64,000 nt of DNA, from the NCBI RefSeq assembly GCF_007994985.1, contig NZ_VOQF01000003.1, positions 310,001 through 374,000 on the forward strand, read 5' to 3'. The position numbers and the translations under genes are program-made. Shown here in pieces: positions 43,936-52,923 of the stretch. Position 1 is the stretch's first letter; the number at the start of each line of letters is the position of its first letter. The notes under the pieces are model-generated. The model made no database searches and was not told the DNA's origin. It saw nothing but the letters and a program-made list of their open reading frames with translations. The stretch comes from Metabacillus litoralis (lineage in GTDB: Bacteria; Bacillota; Bacilli; Bacillales; Bacillaceae).

Positions 43936-44328
43936 TTATAATGGTAATGTATTTTTTATGATTCCATCAACTACACCATAAAGAGTTAAAAAAAGATAGC
44001 TGACAAAAAAAACTAAAAATGAAAGCCTCCACACTTTTTTTGAGGCTGTTGCTATTGATGGCATTTTCGTTTTTTTATAATCAACGTAATAGAAAAGGAC
44101 TATCAATCCAACTAACACTAATACTATGTGGAGAATAAAAGATTTTTCAAAAATAGCTATAAGATGAAAATGAACAGATGTAATAAAGATAATAGTTGTT
44201 ATGTCAGCTGTCCAAAGAATTGTTTTCTTTTTATTACCTGCGATATAACGTAAAAGAAAATAAATGGCAATTAAACTTAATAACGGTAGAGTAACAGCAA
44301 ATGAAACAAACCATTCAAAAATATCCAT
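43936..44328 (-). CDS. DUF3397 family membrane protein
   Basis: This 130-residue protein has four predicted transmembrane helices (about 8-28, 38-58, 64-82 and 103-124). Position directly after panE and before bshC is conserved in Bacillaceae. The function is unknown. The ATG directly follows the panE TAG stop; the ribosome site GGGAGGG lies within the panE end. Confidence 0.8.
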   Translation of the reverse strand: MDIFEWFVSFAVTLPLLSLIAIYFLLRYIAGNKKKTILWTADITTIIFITSVHFHLIAIFEKSFILHIVLVLVGLIVLFYYVDYKKTKMPSIATASKKVWRLSFLVFFVSYLFLTLYGVVDGIIKNTLPL

Positions 44329-45225
44329 CTAAACCCTCCCTAAGTTGTTCTCATTCTCAATTCCTTTTACTGCGTAATACAAGAACCTCATATATGGAAT
44401 GTTTTTTCCATAAGCATGATCAATTAAATACCCAAGTATTGAATCAATCTCTGTTTGCCTTCCTTCTTTTACGTCCTTATACATTGAAGAAACATTACCA
44501 GCAGTATTTTCACAAATCTTTACTACGTGTAACCAAAGTCCATCTACATCCCTTTCATTTAATACATCGATAACCTCAAGAAACAATTCATATAATAGCT
44601 TTTTAAAATATGGATCCGAAATCAATTCACCGTTTTTAACTTTTAAAACTGAGGTTAAAGAATTAATTGTCGCGTTAACAACTAACTTTTCTTTTAAAAT
44701 CGGCTCCCATTCTGTAAATAATTTAAACATAAATAACGAATGCTCGTTATTTATAAGTGTATTTATTATTTCTGAATCTATTTTCTGCCTATCATAAAAG
44801 GCTATTTTGGTCATCCCTATTCCAGTGTGCTTGACAGTTGTTTCATTTAATTTTAATGCTCCATGTTCTGAAACACCAAAAAGAATTCGATGATGCGATA
44901 TTTCTGGCATGAACCGAATATGCCCCATACCATTCTGTAGAAACAAGATTGTTTTTGAAGGTTGATCTTTTAACTTCTCAATAATTTCTTCTAACTGATA
45001 CTGTTTAACCGTAATAATTAAAAATTGTTCTTTATATTCTCTAGAGTCATTAGCATTCATATTCATATGAAATAAATTGTTATCTCTTTGAACAGTTATT
45101 CCCTTTTCATTGATAAGATTTGCTTGGACAGCTTTGTTTGTATACAGAGTTACTGATTGATTAATTGAAAGATAATAACTATATAATAATCCTAATGAGC
45201 CTGCTCCAATTATACCAACTTCCAC
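44329..45225 (-). CDS. panE: 2-dehydropantoate 2-reductase (YlbQ/PanE-like)
   Basis: The enzyme reduces ketopantoate to pantoate with NADPH, feeding coenzyme A synthesis. The 298-residue protein has the Rossmann start VGIIGAGSLGLLYSYYLS, the LFLQNGMGH segment, and an all-helical C-terminal domain with the Lys/Asn-containing VNATINSLTSVL. Translation begins at GTG after GGGTG. PanE-family members also include oxidoreductases of other specificity, so the substrate is by family and synteny. Confidence 0.85.
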   Translation of the reverse strand: MEVGIIGAGSLGLLYSYYLSINQSVTLYTNKAVQANLINEKGITVQRDNNLFHMNMNANDSREYKEQFLIITVKQYQLEEIIEKLKDQPSKTILFLQNGMGHIRFMPEISHHRILFGVSEHGALKLNETTVKHTGIGMTKIAFYDRQKIDSEIINTLINNEHSLFMFKLFTEWEPILKEKLVVNATINSLTSVLKVKNGELISDPYFKKLLYELFLEVIDVLNERDVDGLWLHVVKICENTAGNVSSMYKDVKEGRQTEIDSILGYLIDHAYGKNIPYMRFLYYAVKGIENENNLGRV

Positions 45226-45409
45226 TTATTTCACCCACTCGTAAATTCATCTACACATCATCTTTTACTAAACTATAAATTATCATATCAAAGTTACGTT
45301 ATGATCACTATAAATTCGTCTTTCTCTCTTTAATAAAACTGGGTATCTTCAGTAAGTTAGCAAATGAAAACGGTAACTAAATATGTAACAATATTCGCTT
45401 TTCCCATGT

Positions 45410-45415
45410 TATAAT
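45410..45415 (+). promoter_or_regulatory. extended -10 promoter element upstream of ylbP
   Basis: TGTTATAAT (TGnTATAAT) with TATAAT at 45410-45415 forms an extended -10. No convincing -35 is seen, and the leader would be about 80 bases. Confidence 0.4.
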
Positions 45416-45499
45416 AATTGTAATGTAATAATGTTATGAATTAAATAAAAATTTACTTCGATATACTTATTTATTATATACAGCTAGGAGGAAATGACT

Positions 45500-45964
45500 A
45501 TGTTAAAAGTTGAAAGGTTATTAGTCAATTATAAAACATTAGAAGAATTTAAAAAATTTAGAGAGTATGGCATTCAAGAACTTTCGATGCTAGAAGACCT
45601 ACAGTCAAATATCATCGAAAATGACAGTGATTCACCATTCTATGGAATTTACTATGGAGACAAACTTGTCGCTAGGATGAGTCTTTACCGAGTTGACAAG
45701 AAATTTGACCAATATTTCAATCCTCAACAAGACTTTTTAGAGCTTTGGAAGCTTGAAGTTTTGCCTAATTACCAAGGAAAAGGTTATGGGAAAGCACTTG
45801 TTGATTATGCTAAAAACTTTCAATTACCTATCAAAACTAACCCACGTGTAAAATCAGGTGACTTTTGGACAAAAATGGAGTTTGAACCTGTTAAATATGA
45901 TATGGAAAGAGATAAAGGTGAAAACCCTTTAGTGTGGTATCCAGCTGGAGTCTCTGAACAATAA
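45500..45964 (+). CDS. ylbP: GNAT-family N-acetyltransferase YlbP
   Basis: This 154-residue protein is very close to B. subtilis YlbP. The acetyl-CoA loop LPNYQGKGYGKALVDYA (Q-G-K-G-Y-G) is intact. The substrate is unknown. I start at the second ATG (MLKVERLLVNY), 8 bases after AGGAGG, since the first ATG lies only 2 bases from it. It is convergent with ylbO. Confidence 0.9.
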   Translation: MLKVERLLVNYKTLEEFKKFREYGIQELSMLEDLQSNIIENDSDSPFYGIYYGDKLVARMSLYRVDKKFDQYFNPQQDFLELWKLEVLPNYQGKGYGKALVDYAKNFQLPIKTNPRVKSGDFWTKMEFEPVKYDMERDKGENPLVWYPAGVSEQ

Positions 45965-46064
45965 ACATAAGGAAAAGTGTAAGCCGGCCTGGAGCTAAGA
46001 CTTTAAAACTAAGTGCAAGTTTTTATACTTCATATTCATCTTAAAAAACAGTAACAACAAAAAG

Positions 46065-46094
46065 AAGTAGTGGATAAAATCCCACTACTTTTTT
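46065..46094 (+). terminator. bidirectional terminator between ylbP and ylbO
   Basis: The arms AAGTAGTGG and CCACTACTT (46065-46090) are followed by TTTTTT on the plus strand and A-rich sequence on the other side; the paired region extends further through CAACAAAAAG/CTTTTTTGTTG. Confidence 0.85.
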
Positions 46095-46260
46095 GTTGCT
46101 TATAAAATTATCACTCTGTGAAACAGTGCTTTCATCTTATAACTAGTTGAAAAAGATCCTTTAGATACAGTGCAGCTTTTTCAGTTACAAAATTTTCGAA
46201 ATCAGCATTTACAATAGAGCATCTTTTCTATTTCTAATTAAAATGGAAAAATGCTTTTCC

Positions 46261-46911
46261 CTACTTTTCAACTCTTTCTAATACTCCATTTTTATCCATT
46301 TGAAACTTCACTTTTCGATTTCTCTCATCTTCTTGTAGAATAACCATTTTTCTAACTTTATCCATCACTTCAATTAAAGCATGATAATCAGCTTCAATCA
46401 CTTGCAAATTGTTTGATAATGTAGTTTTCTCTTGCTTAAGCTTTTTAATAATCTCTTTCAGTTCAATATTCTCAGTTGTTAATCTTTGATTTTCTGCTTG
46501 AATTTCATTTACAGCAGGTGCTTCTTCGTACTGTTTAAGAAATGTAATAAGTTCTTTTATTGTATTTGAACTTTGACTTTGGTTTTGATTGACGAATTTT
46601 TCATTAGAGACTTCTATCACTTCTTTTTCTTCATTATTTTGATCTTGTTCAACAGAGGATTGCTCCATATCTGAAGTATATGTTCTTAACTCTTTTCTTT
46701 GCTTTTTTGCAACTTCAATACCAGTTTTATATTGTTTACGAACATGTGAATTCCATCTAAACCCACATGCTGCTGCAGTTCGAGATAATTTTCTGCCTAC
46801 TTCTTCAAATGCAGCAAGTTGTGTTGCACCTTCACGTATATGTCTCAGCACCACTTCAGCTAATAATAAATCTTCATCATGTGTCCATGCATCTTGTCGT
46901 GTAGTAGTCAT
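46261..46911 (-). CDS. ylbO: RsfA/YlbO-family prespore transcriptional regulator
   Basis: RsfA-type proteins modulate SigF- and SigG-dependent genes. The protein (216 residues) has an N-terminal Myb/SANT-like domain ([20 protein letters not shown] and [13 protein letters not shown]), then a Glu/Gln-rich linker and a C-terminal coiled coil (about 140-195). The ATG giving MTTTRQDAW has GGAGG 7 bases upstream. Synteny with B. subtilis ylbO agrees. Confidence 0.9.
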   Translation of the reverse strand: MTTTRQDAWTHDEDLLLAEVVLRHIREGATQLAAFEEVGRKLSRTAAACGFRWNSHVRKQYKTGIEVAKKQRKELRTYTSDMEQSSVEQDQNNEEKEVIEVSNEKFVNQNQSQSSNTIKELITFLKQYEEAPAVNEIQAENQRLTTENIELKEIIKKLKQEKTTLSNNLQVIEADYHALIEVMDKVRKMVILQEDERNRKVKFQMDKNGVLERVEK

Positions 46912-47045
46912 CTTAATACCTCCAATAGTCACTTTTAATTAATACATATGCAACTACTAGAATAGATAGACTAATTACACTCTATTACTTATAAAAATAT
47001 ACAACTGGGCCTAAAAAGTATTCAAATAATCTTAACACTGGATGT

Positions 47046-47819
47046 TCATTCCTTTTTTCTGCTCATAAAATTCGCAACAGCTTGATGATGTTCATCTAAC
47101 TCCCATAACACTGAACAGTTATATATCTCAGACATCATCCGATTATGTAATCCGGTTTGCTTCCATTGATTTACTTTAATTGATTTATAGGCTCTTATTA
47201 CATTTGGGTCGGTAACTAATGAATTTTCTATAAATTTGTAAGTAACAGAGTAAAAGTCATCCTCAGTAGAGATAACTTTGTGAATAAAGCCTAGTGATTC
47301 TGCTTCTTCAACTAATATTTTGTTTGCAGAGTATAAGAGGTACATCGCCTGATCATATCGTAATTTTTCCAAAAGCATTGTTGCTCCACCCCAACCTGTG
47401 GTAATCGCTAATTGCCCTTGAATGAATCCAACAGAAACACCTTGTTTAGCTAATCTAAAATCACAAGCTGTTGCTATTTCACAACCACCTCCTAAAGCAA
47501 CTCCATTTAACAAAGCATAAGTTGGTACAGGAAAAGTCATTAATTCATACAATATATCTCCCATTTTCGAAAGCATTTGATAGGCTTCTTTTTGTGTTTT
47601 CAAAGCATGAAATACCTTTATATCTCCACCTGAACAAAAAGCTTTTTCCCCTTCCCCTGTTATAATAAGCGCTTTCAAATCTTTTCTATCCTTAATAGCC
47701 TCAAGACTTAACTTAAGTTGATCCATACTTTCAAAATCAATTGCATTATATTTATCCGGACGATTTAACCTTAATTCAATAACCCCTAACATAGGTTCAC
47801 TCATGACTATTTTTTGCAT
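47046..47819 (-). CDS. enoyl-CoA hydratase/isomerase (crotonase) family protein
   Basis: The 257-residue crotonase-fold protein has the oxyanion-hole motif CSGGD and NGVALGGGCEIATACD with Glu114, equivalent to the first hydratase glutamate. The second catalytic glutamate of classic hydratases is replaced by Gln136 (FIQGQLAITTGWGG). That argues against simple hydration; decarboxylase or isomerase relatives share the GWGG-type segment. The gene lies between rpmF and ylbO, where B. subtilis has nothing. A 21-bp palindrome precedes it. Confidence 0.8.
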   Translation of the reverse strand: MQKIVMSEPMLGVIELRLNRPDKYNAIDFESMDQLKLSLEAIKDRKDLKALIITGEGEKAFCSGGDIKVFHALKTQKEAYQMLSKMGDILYELMTFPVPTYALLNGVALGGGCEIATACDFRLAKQGVSVGFIQGQLAITTGWGGATMLLEKLRYDQAMYLLYSANKILVEEAESLGFIHKVISTEDDFYSVTYKFIENSLVTDPNVIRAYKSIKVNQWKQTGLHNRMMSEIYNCSVLWELDEHHQAVANFMSRKKE

Positions 47820-48120
47820 GTGTCTTCTTCCTTTCTTTCATTTAATAAGGACTTCCCTCATAAAGTTGTTTTTTTTACATCGTGTAAAAAAGTTTAGTAA
47901 GAATCTCATGCACCATTCTTTTTCAGTGTTTTGTATTTATAAGGTTCCTTCTAATAGTTTAGATTTCACAAGACTGTATATAATGCTGCTTCCTTCAAGT
48001 TACTAAAAAACATTACGATTCGCAAAATTTTTATATCAAAACTAAGCCTTTAACTTGTTTTACTTCTAATTATGTATAATCTAATCTTATATTTAGTTCA
48101 AAAATATCTTGTAAATATAA
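47820..48120. other. gap between crotonase gene and rpmF terminator, with palindrome
   Basis: No gene is seen. At 47871-47891 TTTTTTACA and TGTAAAAAA form 9-bp arms around TCG, about 50 bases upstream of the crotonase start; it may be an operator or a weak terminator-like hairpin. Confidence 0.45.
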
Positions 48121-48152
48121 AAACGTGAGAATCAATAGATTCTCACGTTTTT
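48121..48152 (-). terminator. intrinsic terminator of rpmF
   Basis: AAAACGTGAGAATC and GATTCTCACGTTTT (14-bp arms, 4-base loop) lie 14 bases after the rpmF stop, with T-runs in both directions. Confidence 0.92.
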
Positions 48153-48165
48153 AATGGCAAACATA

Positions 48166-48339
48166 TTATTTGCTTACAACGTCTTTTCCTTTGTATGTTC
48201 CACATGCTTTACATACACGGTGAGCAAGTTTGCTTTCACCGCAGCTTGGGCATTCTACCATACCAGGTACTTGTAATTTAAAATGAGTACGACGTAGTCT
48301 TTTTCTTGTTTTAGAAGTTCTTCTAAAAGGTACAGCCAT
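48166..48339 (-). CDS. rpmF: 50S ribosomal protein L32
   Basis: The 57-residue protein begins [20 protein letters not shown] and carries a zinc ribbon with Cys30, Cys33, Cys43 and Cys46, the C+ form of L32. TAAGGAGGTG precedes the ATG; an upstream in-frame start is ignored. It is cotranscribed with the yceD-family gene before it. Confidence 0.98.
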   Translation of the reverse strand: MAVPFRRTSKTRKRLRRTHFKLQVPGMVECPSCGESKLAHRVCKACGTYKGKDVVSK

Positions 48340-48418
48340 TATTCCCACCTCCTTAAAGAGCATTACATAGATGAATCCGAATAAATCGGTTCATTGTAAG
48401 ATATTAGCTAAAATATCA

Positions 48419-48934
48419 TTAGCTTTCGTCATTTTCGAAGAATTTTGCCAGTCCAGCTAATCGAGGATCAACCTTGTTATTCTGAGCTTCCTCAGAAATC
48501 ACTTCCCAGTCTTTACCTGATTGCGGAGCAGCTCCTTCTACTTTGTCATCATCACAGAAAACTTGTATCGGAATTTCTAATATAATGATTTCTTTTATTA
48601 TTGGGGTTAAATCCAAAACATCACCATCAACTAGATGAAAATCATCTTCCGTATCATAATCTGCTGGTTTTAATAAAAATGTTTCTGTTGTATCAATTGA
48701 AAATGGATATTGAACATCCACTAACGTTCGAGAACAAGGAAGAACCATTGAACCAGTTATTGTTAAGTGAAATGTTGCTTTAGTTGAGCTAAGATCTGCT
48801 CTACCAATAACATTTACCGGACTTATATCACGTATGTCTTTATGACTTGTGACAAGGTCACTTACATTAACTTCTTCATCAATCTTCAATCCCTTGCTTT
48901 GCAATTGATGTAGTTGACTAATTGTCCATTTCAA
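48419..48934 (-). CDS. ylbN: YceD/DUF177 family protein YlbN
   Basis: YceD-family proteins are linked to 23S rRNA accumulation and always precede rpmF. The 171-residue protein has the family segment LTITGSMVLPCSRTLVDVQYPF and an acidic C-terminus. Translation starts at TTG 7 bases after GAGGTG. A strong SigA promoter stands at 48963-48991. Confidence 0.92.
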   Translation of the reverse strand: MKWTISQLHQLQSKGLKIDEEVNVSDLVTSHKDIRDISPVNVIGRADLSSTKATFHLTITGSMVLPCSRTLVDVQYPFSIDTTETFLLKPADYDTEDDFHLVDGDVLDLTPIIKEIIILEIPIQVFCDDDKVEGAAPQSGKDWEVISEEAQNNKVDPRLAGLAKFFENDES

Positions 48935-48962
48935 CGTGTATCACCTCAAGGCAACAAAGGTA

Positions 48963-48991
48963 ATTATAGCCTTCGCAAAATAATTTGTCAA
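48963..48991 (-). promoter_or_regulatory. SigA promoter of ylbN-rpmF
   Basis: Perfect consensus on the minus strand: TTGACA (48991-48986), a 17-bp spacer and TATAAT (48968-48963), as expected for a ribosomal-protein transcript. Confidence 0.93.
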
Positions 48992-49299
48992 TATTTTTTC
49001 TTTACAGTGTTAGTATACATGATAATTTCTATAATGCAAAATTAACAACAGTATTACACCATATATTTTGCCGTTCCGTTAGAACACTATACAGAAAACA
49101 ATGGAATAAGTAAAGAGGTTTATCCATAACACTTCTTAATCTATAATAGTATTAGGTTTGAGGTGGGATCTGTAAATTGGATGGTTGAATTTCACTTTGT
49201 TTTTTTATCACTCGGTTTGTTGCTAACGTCAGCACATAAAGATCCCACACTTTAAACACAAGCGTTCAAATAGAAAAAATATGAATTGTTGGTGATAAC
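48992..49299. other. divergent gap with inverted repeat before tmcAL
   Basis: GTGGGATCT (49163-49171) and AGATCCCAC (49240-49248) are perfect 9-bp arms 68 bases apart. Flanks AGGTTTGAGG and the complement of ACTTTAAACAC are also similar, so the inverted ends may be longer. No gene is seen. Confidence 0.5.
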
Positions 49300-50520
49300 A
49301 TGAATGTTCTTGGTTTGATTGTAGAATATAATCCTTTTCATAATGGGCACTTATACCATTTAAAAGAATCAGTAAAAAAAACAAATGCTAATGTTGTTAT
49401 TGCTGTAATGAGTGGGAATTTTCTTCAAAGAGGTGAACCATCGATCATCTCTAAATGGAAACGTACTGAAATGGCTTTACTAAATGGTGTTGATTTGGTT
49501 ATAGAGCTTCCGTATGTGTTTGCAACACAAAAAGCAGAAACCTTTGCAAACGGTGCAGTATCAATATTAGATGCATTACATTGTGACAGTCTTTGTTTTG
49601 GTAGCGAATCAGGTGAAATTAATCCGTTTCTTCAAACAACTCAATTTTTATTGCAGCACCAAATAGAGTATGATGAACTAATAAAAAAACACGTTCAAAC
49701 TGGAGTGAGTTTTCCTAAAGCATTAACTCTTGCTTTTCAAGAATTAGCGGGAGATCAAGAAATACTAGATCTTTCTCTTCCAAATAATATTTTAGGATTT
49801 CATTATGTGAGTGCCATTTATAAACAAAAGTCAAAAATCAAACCATATACAGTTAAACGATCATCAGCCGGATATCATGATGAAACTTTTACAAGTCCTA
49901 CAATTGCTAGTGCAACAAGTATTCGGAAAACTCTGTTCTCGAGCGAAAGTGAAGAGTTGAAAATTAGAAATTATGTACCACCTGAAACATTAGAAAGAAT
50001 AAACAAATATAAATCTGAAAACACTTTGCTCCATAATTGGGAGAGTTATTTTCAATACTTAAAGTACTCAATTTTGACAATGAGTAAAGAAGAAATTCAG
50101 TCAATTTACGAGGTTGAAGAAGGGTTAGAAAATCGAATACTTAAGTTTATTATCCAATCAACTAGCTTTCATGAATTAATGGAAAAATTAAAATCAAAAA
50201 GATACACATGGACAAGACTTCAAAGAGTATGTACCCACATATTAACAAACACTACAAAACAGGAAATGAAGGATATAACCGAACTATCTCCATACATAAG
50301 ATTATTAGGAATGACAGAGAAAGGCCAAAAATATTTAAATTCAATCAAAAAGGATGTTCCAATACCTCTTATCTCTAAGGTATCTTCTTTTCAACATCCC
50401 TTACTTGACATTGATATAAGAGCATCATACACATATAACATGATATTTCAGGAACCCAATCGTTCATTACGTCTGCAAGATGAATATACTACTCCTCCAA
50501 TTAGAATTTTGAGGAAATAA
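49300..50520 (+). CDS. tmcAL: tRNA(Met) cytidine acetate ligase TmcAL (YlbM)
   Basis: TmcAL activates acetate with ATP and acetylates C34 of elongator tRNA-Met. The 406-residue protein has the nucleotidyltransferase-like start GLIVEYNPFHNGHLYHL (HNGH for HxGH) and VMSGNFLQRGEPSIISKW. Its ribosome site (GGTGA) is weak. It is convergent with ylbL, with a shared terminator. Confidence 0.93.
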   Translation: MNVLGLIVEYNPFHNGHLYHLKESVKKTNANVVIAVMSGNFLQRGEPSIISKWKRTEMALLNGVDLVIELPYVFATQKAETFANGAVSILDALHCDSLCFGSESGEINPFLQTTQFLLQHQIEYDELIKKHVQTGVSFPKALTLAFQELAGDQEILDLSLPNNILGFHYVSAIYKQKSKIKPYTVKRSSAGYHDETFTSPTIASATSIRKTLFSSESEELKIRNYVPPETLERINKYKSENTLLHNWESYFQYLKYSILTMSKEEIQSIYEVEEGLENRILKFIIQSTSFHELMEKLKSKRYTWTRLQRVCTHILTNTTKQEMKDITELSPYIRLLGMTEKGQKYLNSIKKDVPIPLISKVSSFQHPLLDIDIRASYTYNMIFQEPNRSLRLQDEYTTPPIRILRK

Positions 50521-50590
50521 TTAAGCAATTTAGTAGGAATTTTTCAGTTATTAATATGACCTAAACTTGCTATCTGAATAGAGATCAAAA

Positions 50591-50622
50591 AATGCCTGGA
50601 TTAGGTGATTAATCCAGGCATC
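50591..50622 (+). terminator. bidirectional terminator between tmcAL and ylbL
   Basis: ATGCCTGGATT and AATCCAGGCAT form an 11-bp stem with an 8-base loop; A-rich sequence precedes and TCTTTTC follows it. Confidence 0.88.
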
Positions 50623-50663
50623 TTTTCATTTAAGATCTTTTGATTGAAACTAATTTTCATGTT

Positions 50664-51689
50664 TTAATTATTATCCTCTATTTTCATTAAATAATTTAAC
50701 GCATCGTCAAAGGTATCTACTGGAATGATTTTCATATTTGTATTAATATCTTTAGCTGTCTTGAGGGCTTCTTGATAATCTGATGTAGAATTGTTTTGTT
50801 CATTTGGTGCAAAAAATATATCAACACCATCATGATCAGCAGCAACTATTTTTTGGGAGATCCCTCCTATTGGACCAACTTCACCCTCTGCGTTAATTGT
50901 GCCAGTACCAGCAATTTTATATCCTTTTGTTATATCTTCTTCAACAAGTTGATTATAAATTTCCAATGACATCATTAAGCCTGCGGAAGGACCTCCAATT
51001 TCTTCTGTTTTCAAGGTAATGGTAGGCTCAACATCAATTTCAAGATCTGTAACTAGCCCTATACCTATTCCCACTTTACTTGGCTGATCTTTGAATGCCG
51101 CTAGCTTTATCTTTGCTTCCCTTTGCTCTCCATCTCTTTCATAATTTATGAGCACCTCATCACCTACATTCTTTTTACTCACATACTCAATAAATTCCTC
51201 TGCTGTTTGAAATTCAACTTGATCAACTGAATAGATTCGATCTCCCACAATTAATACATCAAATGCAGGCATATCTTCTATAACACCGTCTACATATATT
51301 CCATTAAAAGTAAAATCAACCTTTTTATTTGCTTTTTTATAAGCAACGGCAATCGCAGATTCTTGAGAAGCTTCCATCATGTGTAGTTGGCGATTAAAAT
51401 ATTCTTTATCAGTTTCATCTTCACGTCTAATCTCCTCAAGAGGGTGAAGGTAATGATAGTCATTTATTTTTGCCCAAAGATATGTTAAAGGGTTAGCTCT
51501 ACCAAACCGTACAGTTGTTAAAGAAAAACTACCTTCTTCCTTATCAAATCCATTCTCCACCTCTATAATCGGTTGTAATTCTGAAGCCATCCCTGGCTGT
51601 GTAACATAATAGGGGAGTTTGATAAATGTTGTAATCAGAAAAATAATTGCTAAAAAAAGGCTCGTTCTAAAAATAGTTCTACCCTTCAT
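50664..51689 (-). CDS. ylbL: PDZ/Lon-type serine protease YlbL (SepM family)
   Basis: YlbL is a membrane-anchored Ser-Lys protease; the streptococcal homologue SepM trims a competence pheromone. The 341-residue protein has an N-terminal membrane segment (about 8-25), a PDZ domain (about 125-205) and a Lon-like domain with Ser235 (GGPSAGLMM) and Lys280 (IGGISQKIVAA). I take the ATG giving MKGRTIFRTS, 10 bases after AAGGAG. It overlaps the ylbK end by 11 bases. Confidence 0.92.
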   Translation of the reverse strand: MKGRTIFRTSLFLAIIFLITTFIKLPYYVTQPGMASELQPIIEVENGFDKEEGSFSLTTVRFGRANPLTYLWAKINDYHYLHPLEEIRREDETDKEYFNRQLHMMEASQESAIAVAYKKANKKVDFTFNGIYVDGVIEDMPAFDVLIVGDRIYSVDQVEFQTAEEFIEYVSKKNVGDEVLINYERDGEQREAKIKLAAFKDQPSKVGIGIGLVTDLEIDVEPTITLKTEEIGGPSAGLMMSLEIYNQLVEEDITKGYKIAGTGTINAEGEVGPIGGISQKIVAADHDGVDIFFAPNEQNNSTSDYQEALKTAKDINTNMKIIPVDTFDDALNYLMKIEDNN

Positions 51690-52479
51690 CAGAGTTGTTC
51701 TCCTTCCACTTCTCGATAAGTTTATGTATTTTATCAACCTGTAACCTTGCTTCTTTTTCACCAATATCAATAATTTCCTTCGTATTTTTAAACGCCCTAG
51801 AACTATATTGCTCTACATGTGGACGAATCATGACATCTGAAGCAATTTCCCGGTGATGTACAAGTTCATCCTGCATAATATCTAAACTTTGTAAAATAAC
51901 ATCAAAAATAGACGTTATATCTTCATTTTTCTTTACATGTGATACATCTACAGCAACCACAATATCTGCCCCCATTTCTTTTACAACTGAAACAGGTACT
52001 CTATCAACCACTCCACCATCCACTAACAGTCTACCATTAATTTTTTCCGGAACAAAGATTCCAGGTATTGCAATACTTGCTCGAACAGCATCTGCAACAG
52101 ATCCTTCTTTAAAAACCACTTTTTTTCCATCGTATAAATCAGTTGCTATAACGGCAACAGGTATGTCTAATTGTTCAAATGTTTTATGATGTGTAAATAA
52201 ACGAATCAGTTCTTTTACACGATTACCTGAAATAAATCCCATTTTAGGAATTGTATAATCTAAGTAGTATTTTCTTTTAAATGCTAACGCAAATTGGTTC
52301 ATTCTTTCAATGCTTAAACCTGATGCATAAAAGGTACCTACAAGAGCCCCCATACTACTTCCTGCAATTAAGTCTATTGGAATTCCTTCTTCTTTTAAAA
52401 CCTTTAGTACTCCTAAATGAGCAAATCCCCTTGCTCCACCAGAACCAAGAGCTAATCCAATTTTAGGTTCCTTTTTCAA
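51679..52479 (-). CDS. ylbK: patatin-like phospholipase family protein YlbK
   Basis: The 266-residue protein has the patatin oxyanion loop LGSGGARGFAHLGVL, the nucleophile motif GSSMG (Ser42) and the catalytic aspartate Asp154 in VDGGVVDRVP. It is RssA-like and cytoplasmic; the lipid substrate is unknown. It overlaps and precedes ylbL. Confidence 0.92.
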   Translation of the reverse strand: MKKEPKIGLALGSGGARGFAHLGVLKVLKEEGIPIDLIAGSSMGALVGTFYASGLSIERMNQFALAFKRKYYLDYTIPKMGFISGNRVKELIRLFTHHKTFEQLDIPVAVIATDLYDGKKVVFKEGSVADAVRASIAIPGIFVPEKINGRLLVDGGVVDRVPVSVVKEMGADIVVAVDVSHVKKNEDITSIFDVILQSLDIMQDELVHHREIASDVMIRPHVEQYSSRAFKNTKEIIDIGEKEARLQVDKIHKLIEKWKENNSDEG

Positions 52480-52923
52480 AGAGAATCCTCCTTTTTCGGC
52501 TTACTTTATTGCGTTACATAAGTTGAAGCAAGCAGCATGAAATAAAGTCTAGTCACCATCTTTTCTTTCTTTGAAATCGTAAATAATAATACTCCTAATA
52601 ATTTAGTCATTTATAAAAATGTATGTGTAATACATAATGCTTATCCAATATTTTCATTTTATTTACTTATAAATCTAGATAAAAGTAATTTCCAAAACAG
52701 ATAATTATTCTATACGACATTCTTATGGTCTAAAAAGTGTACCTATTCACGTATATTGAACTAATGAGGATTGTACAAGTATATTTGATAAAACTGATTA
52801 GAGCTTTATCAGTATAGTCGTCCATGACTCTGGGTGTGCATATATTAAAAAATTCACATTCAGAAACTTGTTATATTTATAATCTATAAATTATTATGAC
52901 CGTGATTTAGGAGGCGTCACATT
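52480..52923. other. divergent gap between ylbK and ylbJ
   Basis: No gene is seen. A CATATATT near 52836 resembles a SigE -10 box, but no correctly spaced -35 is present; I do not call a promoter. Confidence 0.3.

Noticed and set aside
45964-46060. GC-richer AAGCCGGCCTGGAGC after ylbP as another repeat copy
   Set aside because: No extended match to families A, B or C was found by eye.
52836-52843. CATATATT as a SigE -10 box for ylbJ
   Set aside because: ylbJ is a plausible SigE gene, but the nearest ATA-type -35 is about 22 bases away, too far for the SigE consensus.
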